This document shows, in pieces, positions 58,307-64,000 of a stretch of DNA of 64,000 bases (position 1 is its first letter; each line of letters opens with the position of its first letter). The translations under genes were made by a program, and so were the position numbers. This DNA is from Dermabacter vaginalis (lineage in GTDB: Bacteria; Actinomycetota; Actinomycetes; Actinomycetales; Dermabacteraceae): positions 1,116,001-1,180,000 of the forward strand of contig NZ_CP012117.1 in NCBI RefSeq assembly GCF_001678905.1, in the 5' to 3' direction. The notes beneath the pieces are model-generated. The model worked only from the letters and a program-made list of their open reading frames with translations, was not told the origin of the DNA and did not search any database.

Positions 58307-59077
58307 TTAGTGGCGCTCCCAATCGTCCACGACGGTGAGCGTCGAGCGGGCTTTGCCTGAGCTGAGTTCAAACCCGAGGGAGTCCCCGAGGCCATTCATG
58401 AGGATCTCGAGCACGTCATCGGCCGTTTCAGCAGGAGAGGTCGCCTCGCAAAGAGCACGCGCCACGAGCCCGCGATAGCGCTTCGCGTCGTGGCTAATGA
58501 CGCGGCGTTTTCCCTCGCGCACTGCCACGGGGGAGACCTCGAGTACCTGCGCCCCCTTGAGCGGCATCATCGAGCGATAAGCCCCTGAGCGGCAATCGAT
58601 CACGATCTCGCCGCTTTCCTCGATCGCTTCAGCAATGTGCTTGAGGCGAGGCTTCCACCACGCAGCGACTTTCCCCAGCCTTTCAACTTCGCTTCCTGCC
58701 GAAAGCCTGTAGGCCGGAATGGCATCGGCATGGCAGTCCACGATTCCGAAAAGCGCGGAGGCGGCAAGGAGCCGGCAACCGTCGGAAACAGAAGGCTGCC
58801 CGAGAGCATCGAAAAGCACACCCGAGTACACCTCGAGCGGTGCTGCGACCGGCTCGTTCTCAAGGTGCGCCATGCGCTCGCGAAGCTCCGGCTGGGAGGC
58901 CGGAATCTTGAGTTTCTCCATGGCCACATCACCCCGCGCCGTGCGCCCGGCTGCCGCGATCATCTCTCGTCGAGACTCGGTTAGCTCGGGGAAAGCCATG
59001 GAGGAAAGCTCTAGGGTCGGCGCATCCGGAGCATGCGGGCGCGTTTTCGTTTCAGAAGGGGGTAAGAGGATTAACAT
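58307..59077 (-). CDS. yaaA: YaaA family protein (peroxide stress)
   Basis: 256 residues: LILLPPSETKTRP at the start, YSGVLFDALG, and WKPRLKHIAEAI...DCRSGAYRSM in the core (DUF328). YaaA lowers free iron and protects DNA in peroxide stress. Tail-to-tail with the S66 gene, 3 bp apart; upstream lies rnpB on the other strand. Confidence 0.9.
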   Translation of the reverse strand: MLILLPPSETKTRPHAPDAPTLELSSMAFPELTESRREMIAAAGRTARGDVAMEKLKIPASQPELRERMAHLENEPVAAPLEVYSGVLFDALGQPSVSDGCRLLAASALFGIVDCHADAIPAYRLSAGSEVERLGKVAAWWKPRLKHIAEAIEESGEIVIDCRSGAYRSMMPLKGAQVLEVSPVAVREGKRRVISHDAKRYRGLVARALCEATSPAETADDVLEILMNGLGDSLGFELSSGKARSTLTVVDDWERH

Positions 59078-59120
59078 CTCTCGCGCGCTCCTATCGCTTG
59101 GCAGTGGAGTAAAGTTGAGA

Positions 59121-59463
59121 GCTGGACCAGTCAGCTGGACAGTTGCGAGGCATAGCCTCGAGGAAAGTCCGGGCTCCCCCTGGCACGGTGGTGGGTAACA
59201 CCCACCCGGAGCGATCCGCGGGCCAGTGCCACAGAAAGCAAACCGCCTGCTACGGCAGGTAAGGGTGAAAGGGTGGTGTAAGAGACCACCGCGGCCCCAG
59301 TGATGGGGCCGGCACGGTAAACCCCACCGGGAGCAAGGTCATGCAGGAGGCGCTAAGGCTGCCAGGCCGAGCCTCCGGGTAGGCCGCTCGAGGTCACTGG
59401 TAACGGTGATCCTAGATAGATGACTGTCGAAACAGAACCCGGCTTATAGGCTGGCTGGTCCGC
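59121..59463 (+). ncRNA. rnpB: RNase P RNA (bacterial type A)
   Basis: The 5' GGACCAGTCAGC (59124-59135) pairs with the 3' GCTGGCTGGTCC (59450-59461) as helix P1. Conserved cores: GAGGAAAGTCCGGGCT near the 5' end, CACAGAAAGCAAACCGCC, GTAAGGGTGAAAGGGTGG, AAACCCCACC, and the 3' AGATGACTGTCGAAACAGAAC (key part GACAGAACCCGGCTTA in the family). Ends are good to a few bases. Processes tRNA 5' ends. Confidence 0.95.
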
Positions 59464-59492
59464 GCCTTAGGCGCCTCCCATGCCCCTCCGCC

Positions 59493-60344
59493 TCAGGCCT
59501 CTTCGACCGACTCGGCCGCGAGATCCGCAGCGGAGGCGTTTTTCTTGTCCTTCTTGGCCTTCTTTTCGCCCTTGTCCTTCTTTATTTCGAGCTTGCGTTC
59601 GGCGTGAGCGAGCGCGGCCGCACCGATAATGCCGGCCTCGTTGCGAAGTTTCGCAGGCACGATTTCAGTGTTCAGATCGAGGAAGTGCAGGTACTTCTTT
59701 GAATCCTTCGACACGCCGCCGCCCACGATAAAGAGGTCGGGGGAGAAGAGGAACTCCACGTGCGAGTAGAACACTTGGAGGCGTTCCTTAGCCCATTCCT
59801 CGTAGCTAATGCCAAGCTTGTCAAATACGGAACTCGCGGCGAACTTCTCGATGCTCTTGCCCTCGTAGTTCAAATGGCCGAGCTCTGAGTTCGGAATAAG
59901 CTTGCCATCGATAAACATGGCCGACCCGATTCCCGTGCCGAGCGTCGTCATAATGACGAGGCCCGACTTGTCTTGACCGACGCCGAACTCCATCTCGGCG
60001 ATACCGGCAGCATCGGCGTCGTTCACCACGAACACCGAATGTCCGGTGGCCTCTGAAAGAAGCTGATCAACGTTCACGCCGATCCAAGAATCGTCCACGT
60101 TGGCGGCCGATTTCGCCACACCATGCTGGATGATCGCCGGGAACGTGACGCCCACGGGCATGTCGGCGGGAACATCAAACGAATCGATAAGCTCCTTGAC
60201 AGTCTTCGCGACCGCTTTTGGAGTTGCCGGCTGTGGCGTGGGGATACGCACGCGTTTTGCGGCGAGTTCACCCTTCTTCAGGTTGACGGGAGCGCCCTTG
60301 ATGCCGCTTCCGCCGATATCGATTCCGAATGCTTCCTTAGCCAT
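59493..60344 (-). CDS. ppgK: Polyphosphate glucokinase
   Basis: 283 residues of the ROK family: phosphate loop [22 protein letters not shown] and [12 protein letters not shown]. Phosphorylates glucose with polyphosphate or ATP; typical of Actinobacteria. The C-terminus carries a Lys-rich tail (about 245-270, [15 protein letters not shown]) beyond the usual end, possibly for polyphosphate binding. ATG 60344 follows GGAGAAG. Confidence 0.92.
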   Translation of the reverse strand: MAKEAFGIDIGGSGIKGAPVNLKKGELAAKRVRIPTPQPATPKAVAKTVKELIDSFDVPADMPVGVTFPAIIQHGVAKSAANVDDSWIGVNVDQLLSEATGHSVFVVNDADAAGIAEMEFGVGQDKSGLVIMTTLGTGIGSAMFIDGKLIPNSELGHLNYEGKSIEKFAASSVFDKLGISYEEWAKERLQVFYSHVEFLFSPDLFIVGGGVSKDSKKYLHFLDLNTEIVPAKLRNEAGIIGAAALAHAERKLEIKKDKGEKKAKKDKKNASAADLAAESVEEA

Positions 60345-60385
60345 GGTGAAATGCTTCTCCTTGCGAGGTGACAACGTCGTTCAGT

Positions 60386-61291
60386 CTACGCGGAAATTTC
60401 GGCATCGGGATCGGTGAGGATCTCATAGCCGTCGTCGGTAATAAGGAACGTGTGCTCGAACTGTGCAGTGTACCCCTTATCGCGGGTTGTGATCGTCCAG
60501 CCGTCGTCCCACTGATCCCATGCGCGTGAGCCGAGCGTCACCATGGGTTCAACCGTGAAGATCATGTTGGGCTCGACCACGTCGTCATAGTGGGGCGCGG
60601 AATCGTAGTGGGGAATGATGAGGCCGTTGTGGAATCCCTCCGCGACCCCGTGGCCCGTGAAGTCGCGCACCGAGTCGTAACCGAAGCGCCCCACGTACTT
60701 CTCGATCACGCGGCCCACAACATTGACCTCACGGCCCACCTTCGCGGCGCGGATGCCGCGGAACATCGCCTCTTCTGTTCGCTCAATGAGCTCGGCAGCT
60801 TCAGGCGCGATCTCTCCTACGGGGAACGTCGCGTTGGTATCACCGTGGACACCGTCGAGGTAAGCGGTGACGTCAACGTTGAGGATGTCGCCCTCTTCCA
60901 TGACAGTCGAATCGGGGATGCCATGGCATACCACTTCGTTGAGGCTCGTGCAGCACGACTTGGGGAAGCTCAGGTACCCCAGGGTCGACGGGTACGCGCC
61001 GTGATCGAGGATGATCTCGTGCACGAGAGCATCGATCTCATCGGTCGTCACGCCGGGCTTCGCAGCCTTGCCTGCCTCGCGAAGGGCGATCGCGGCGATC
61101 TTTGAGGCGCGGCGCACGCGCTCGATGACCTCGGGCGTTTGCACGTAGGGCCCGCAATTATCGGATTGTGCCTCATCTTTGAACGCATACTCGGGCCGTT
61201 CAATCGAGGCGGGAACCGGGCGGAGCGGGCTTATAGTACCGGGCTCGAGCACGGCACGGTTTTCGGGGCGAAGCCAGTGGTCTACAGTCAT
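60386..61291 (-). CDS. map: Methionine aminopeptidase, type I
   Basis: 301 residues with an N-terminal extension of about 45 residues ([15 protein letters not shown]) found in actinobacterial MapB-type enzymes. Metal ligands: Asp in [16 protein letters not shown], His in [11 protein letters not shown], Glu in FTVEPM and FEHTFLI. Removes N-terminal methionine after deformylation. Confidence 0.94.
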   Translation of the reverse strand: MTVDHWLRPENRAVLEPGTISPLRPVPASIERPEYAFKDEAQSDNCGPYVQTPEVIERVRRASKIAAIALREAGKAAKPGVTTDEIDALVHEIILDHGAYPSTLGYLSFPKSCCTSLNEVVCHGIPDSTVMEEGDILNVDVTAYLDGVHGDTNATFPVGEIAPEAAELIERTEEAMFRGIRAAKVGREVNVVGRVIEKYVGRFGYDSVRDFTGHGVAEGFHNGLIIPHYDSAPHYDDVVEPNMIFTVEPMVTLGSRAWDQWDDGWTITTRDKGYTAQFEHTFLITDDGYEILTDPDAEISA

Positions 61292-61343
61292 GACTACCAG
61301 TCTTGCAGGTTCTTCTGGATATCGATTAACGAAAGGCCGCGCC

Positions 61344-61556
61344 GTGAGCGAGTTCTATTACAACACCAAAACGAAACAGATCGAAGAGGGAAGCCAGAGC
61401 CCGGCGATCGAACTCATGGGCCCCTACGCGACGCGTGAAGAAGCCCAGCACGCGCTCGAGCACGCCGAGGAGCGCAACGAGGAGTGGGACCAAGCGACCG
61501 AAGAGTGGAACGAGTACTACGAAGACGAGGACGACTCCGAAGAAGAGGAGCTCTAG
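61344..61556 (+). CDS. Small acidic SPOR-like protein
   Basis: 70 residues: [40 protein letters not shown] and a Glu/Asp-rich tail. The GPYATREEA pattern is seen in SPOR-like small proteins next to map in Actinobacteria. GTG 61344 follows AAAGG by 7 nt. Divergent from map by 52 bp; ended by a terminator that overlaps panB. Confidence 0.82.
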   Translation: MSEFYYNTKTKQIEEGSQSPAIELMGPYATREEAQHALEHAEERNEEWDQATEEWNEYYEDEDDSEEEEL

Positions 61557-61565
61557 TTCGTTCCC

Positions 61566-61589
61566 GTGCGCGCCTTGCGCACTATTTTT
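61566..61589 (+). terminator. Terminator of the SPOR-like gene, inside the 3' end of panB
   Basis: GTGCGC (61566-61571) pairs with GCGCAC (61577-61582) around GCCTT, followed by TATTTTTC. The T tract lies within the last codons of the convergent panB. Confidence 0.75.
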
Positions 61590-62394
61590 CAAACGTGTGC
61601 TCGGGGGAAGGAAACTCCCCTGCACGAACAGCGTCGCCGTACTCACATGCTGCGCGCATGAGGTTCGAGCGGAGATCGGCGAACGCTTTGACGAAACGCG
61701 GCTTAAAACCGCTCAGCCCCGCCATGTCTTGCCACACGAGCACCTGGCCATCGCATCCCGCACCTGCACCGATGCCGATCGTGGGCACGTCAAGCGTTTC
61801 GGTCACGCGCGCGGCGAGAGGGGCGGGCACGAGTTCGAGCACAACGGCGAAAGCACCGGCCTCCTGAAGGGCAACGGCGTCGGCGAGGAGAGCGTCGGCC
61901 TTCTCTCCGCGCCCCTGCACCTTGAACCCGCCAAGCTGATTGACCGATTGCGGTGTGAAGCCCAGGTGACCGCACACCGGGATGCCCGCGCGCACGAGCG
62001 CCTCGACCTGGGGGAGAACTTCGCGCCCGCCCTCGAGCTTGACAGCCTGCGCGCCTGCCTGCATGAGTTCGACTCCGTGGCGGACGGCTTCCTCAACGCT
62101 TACCTGATACGTGCCGAACGCGAGGTCGGCAAGCACGAGCGGGCGCTCACATGAGCGGGCGACAGCACCCGTGAAGCGCACGATGTCCTCGTGCTTCGTG
62201 TAGACGGTGGAGTCGTAACCGAGAACGGTGTTGCCCGCAGAATCACCCACGAGAAGCACGTCGATTCCGGCCTCGTCAAAGATGCTGGCGCTGAGAGTGT
62301 CATAGCTTGTCAGCATCGTGATGGCCCGCCCCTCCTTCTTGAAGTCGCGAAGGGTGTGGGTTCGGATCTTGCGCGGGGTGACGCTCTCGCTCAC
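61582..62394 (-). CDS. panB: 3-methyl-2-oxobutanoate hydroxymethyltransferase
   Basis: 270 residues: LTSYDTLSASIFDEAGIDVL (YD near the start), GDSAGNTVLGYDST, VKLEGG, GHLGFTPQSV and GIGAGAGCDGQVLV. Makes ketopantoate for coenzyme A. GTG 62394 follows AAAGGA by about 7 nt; longer in-frame starts lack a ribosome site. Confidence 0.95.
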   Translation of the reverse strand: MSESVTPRKIRTHTLRDFKKEGRAITMLTSYDTLSASIFDEAGIDVLLVGDSAGNTVLGYDSTVYTKHEDIVRFTGAVARSCERPLVLADLAFGTYQVSVEEAVRHGVELMQAGAQAVKLEGGREVLPQVEALVRAGIPVCGHLGFTPQSVNQLGGFKVQGRGEKADALLADAVALQEAGAFAVVLELVPAPLAARVTETLDVPTIGIGAGAGCDGQVLVWQDMAGLSGFKPRFVKAFADLRSNLMRAACEYGDAVRAGEFPSPEHTFEK

Positions 62395-62497
62395 GTGATG
62401 TCCTTTCGTGCGCGCCAAGTGCAGCGCGTTCGTCATCAGCGTATCCGGCCAAGCGCAGGACTTCAGAGGCGAGGCGGAGATGGGGCACAATTGATGT

Positions 62498-63829
62498 ATG
62501 GAACGCCACCAGGATTCAGTGCTTCGGCAGGTCGAAGAGCAGGGGATTGACTACATCCGCCTATGGTTCAGCGATGTGGTGGGACGCCTCAAGTCAGTCG
62601 TGATCTCGCCGCATGACCTCGAAAAAGCGTTCGATGAAGGCATTGGCATCGATGGCAGCGCGATTGAAGGGCTCACGCGCTCGTATGAGTCAGACATGCT
62701 GCTTCGCCCCGATCCCTCGACTTTCCGCGTCATGGGTGCACCGCCAGGCGGTGAAACCGGCGTGATGATCTGTGATGTGTTCACCCCCGATTCAGAACCC
62801 GCGGCATCGGATCCGCGCCGAGTCCTTCGCGACGCCCTCTCTCGCGCCGAGGCCAAGGGGCTTGAGTTCCTCACTCATCCCGAGGTGGAGTTCTACCTTT
62901 TCAACCGGCGCTATGAAAAGGGAGTTCCCCTTGAGCCCGTCGATCAAGGTGGCTATTTCGACTACGTGCAACGGATCGATGGCAGCCGCTTCCGCCGCGA
63001 GGCGATGCAGGAACTCGAACGCATGAACATCCATGTCGAGTATTCCCATCACGAAGGCGGTCCCGGGCAAAATGAGATCGACCTCCGGTACGCTGATGCG
63101 CTCACGACCGCGGATAATTTGCTCACCCTTCGCGCCGTCGTCAAAGGCATCGCCCTTGCCGAAGGGAAGTTCGCGAGCTTCATGCCGAAGCCCATGATCG
63201 AACACCCCGGTAACGGCATGCACACGCATCTCTCGCTTTTCCATAACGGTACGAATATTTTCCACGAGCCGGGAGCCGAGTACGGGCTATCGCGCACCGC
63301 GCGTCACTTCATCGCGGGGCTCCTTGTGCACGCTCGCGAATACTCGATCCTCACGAACCAATTCGTCAACTCTTACAAGCGTTTGTGGGGCGAACAAGAG
63401 GCTCCGAGCTACATCGTGTGGGGTCACAACAACCGAAGTGCCCTCGTGCGCGTACCGTTCCACAAGCCAACGAAGGGAACCAGTTCTCGGGTGGAGTTTC
63501 GAGGTCTCGACTCGGCAGCGAATCCTTATCTCGCGTTCGCTGCGCTTCTCGGCGCTGGCCTCAAGGGCATCGAGGAGGAATACCCCCTCCCCGAAGGTGC
63601 GGAAGACACGGTTTGGGAACTCACCGAGCGCGAACGGCAAGCGATGGGCATCAAACCGCTTCCCTCCGACCTCTTGCGAGCCATCGAAAGTTTCGAGACT
63701 TCCGAGCTCATGGCCGAGATCCTCGGTGAGCAGGTGTTCGAGTACATCCTGCGCGATAAACGCCGCGAGTGGGAGGGCTATCGCCGCCAGGTGACCGAGT
63801 CTGAGCTCCGCACGACATTCGATATTTAA
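62498..63829 (+). CDS. glnA: Glutamine synthetase type I (GlnA2-like)
   Basis: 443 residues. GS signatures: DGSAIEGLTRSYESDM, HPEVEFYLF, MPKPMIEHPGNGMHTHLS, NNRSALVRVP and VEFRGLDSAANPY. The length and the lack of an adenylylation loop (no NLYDLP-like motif) fit the shorter alpha-type or GlnA2, common beside glnE. ATG 62498 has no ribosome site; CACAAT lies 6 nt before it, so a leaderless start is possible. Confidence 0.93.
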   Translation: MERHQDSVLRQVEEQGIDYIRLWFSDVVGRLKSVVISPHDLEKAFDEGIGIDGSAIEGLTRSYESDMLLRPDPSTFRVMGAPPGGETGVMICDVFTPDSEPAASDPRRVLRDALSRAEAKGLEFLTHPEVEFYLFNRRYEKGVPLEPVDQGGYFDYVQRIDGSRFRREAMQELERMNIHVEYSHHEGGPGQNEIDLRYADALTTADNLLTLRAVVKGIALAEGKFASFMPKPMIEHPGNGMHTHLSLFHNGTNIFHEPGAEYGLSRTARHFIAGLLVHAREYSILTNQFVNSYKRLWGEQEAPSYIVWGHNNRSALVRVPFHKPTKGTSSRVEFRGLDSAANPYLAFAALLGAGLKGIEEEYPLPEGAEDTVWELTERERQAMGIKPLPSDLLRAIESFETSELMAEILGEQVFEYILRDKRREWEGYRRQVTESELRTTFDI

Positions 63830-63836
63830 CAACCAC

Positions 63837-64000
63837 ATGAGGCTTGAGACCGGCGCGATCGAGGCCCTCCAATCCGGGGAGGCCGGGGGCGAGTTCACGC
63901 ACTTTGATCTCGCACGCCTTGGTTTTGTTCGAACGGACCGGAGCGCTGCGCTCCTCGCGAGCGCTTCACTCTCGTGTGTTCCGCCACAGCTCGTGCGGGC
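63837..64000 (+). CDS. glnE: Glutamine synthetase adenylyltransferase/deadenylase (5' end only)
   Basis: The frame from ATG 63837 is open to the window end (54 codons). FTHFDLARLGFVRTDRSAAL matches the start of actinobacterial GlnE, and the place after glnA2 is typical. It controls the main glutamine synthetase by adenylylation. No clear ribosome site, so the start could differ. Confidence 0.75.
   Translation, partial: MRLETGAIEALQSGEAGGEFTHFDLARLGFVRTDRSAALLASASLSCVPPQLVR

Noticed and set aside
59098-59115. TTGGCA and TAAAGT before rnpB as a promoter
   Set aside because: Only 6 nt separate the two hexamers, so they cannot work as a -35/-10 pair.

Overview
The window is 64 kb of high-GC actinobacterial chromosome. 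Actinobacterial hallmarks are the gene order holA-rpsT-lepA-hemW-DUF3097-hrcA-dnaJ-rsmE-HIT-phoH-ybeY-corC-era-leuA-recO-uppS, the set aceE-regulator-fabD-fabH-acpP-fabF, families DUF3097, DUF3145 and DUF3052, polyphosphate glucokinase, many GTG/TTG starts and probable leaderless promoters. The content fits order Micrococcales; Dermabacteraceae (Dermabacter/Brachybacterium type) is my guess and cannot be proved from the sequence alone.

Layout. 1-7.9 kb: GntR regulator, frameshifted TauE/SafE permease, holA, a tiny membrane ORF, a 1213-residue LPXTG coiled-coil surface protein, rpsT and an orphan PemK/MazF-like protein. 8-24 kb: a tightly packed housekeeping run on the plus strand (lepA to uppS) for translation, protein folding with a CIRCE operator before hrcA, 16S rRNA maturation, leucine synthesis, recombination and cell-wall lipid. 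24-27.8 kb: minus-strand zinc operon znuA-znuC-znuB-zur, apparently expressed from a leaderless promoter that overlaps a Zur-type box. 27.9-33.8 kb: glyS, dus, dgt, dnaG. 33.9-35.4 kb: DUF3145, def, OsmC.

35.5-44 kb is an integrated island. tRNA-Asn and a CAT-anticodon tRNA lie at its left end. A tyrosine integrase with a damaged 5' end follows. A degenerate 37-bp copy of the tRNA 3' end at 43941-43977 marks the right end. Inside are an IS3-family element, split by a 2.6-kb ISL3-type transposon that carries an ArsR-like regulator and a small membrane protein, then a cadmium module (cmtR-cadD) and several decayed genes, one with a possible Shedu/DUF4263 C-terminus.

44-51.6 kb: fatty-acid synthesis initiation genes with a GntR regulator and the pyruvate dehydrogenase E1 gene aceE on the minus strand, followed by a DUF3052 gene. 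51.7-54.6 kb: tRNA-Val and a second, smaller accessory patch (MFS efflux remnant, tandem-GNAT protein, TetR regulator). 54.6-64 kb: sufS-sufU, NIF3-like, S66 peptidase, yaaA, RNase P RNA, polyphosphate glucokinase, map, a SPOR-like small protein, panB, glnA and the start of glnE.

No CRISPR array, rRNA operon or replication origin was seen.
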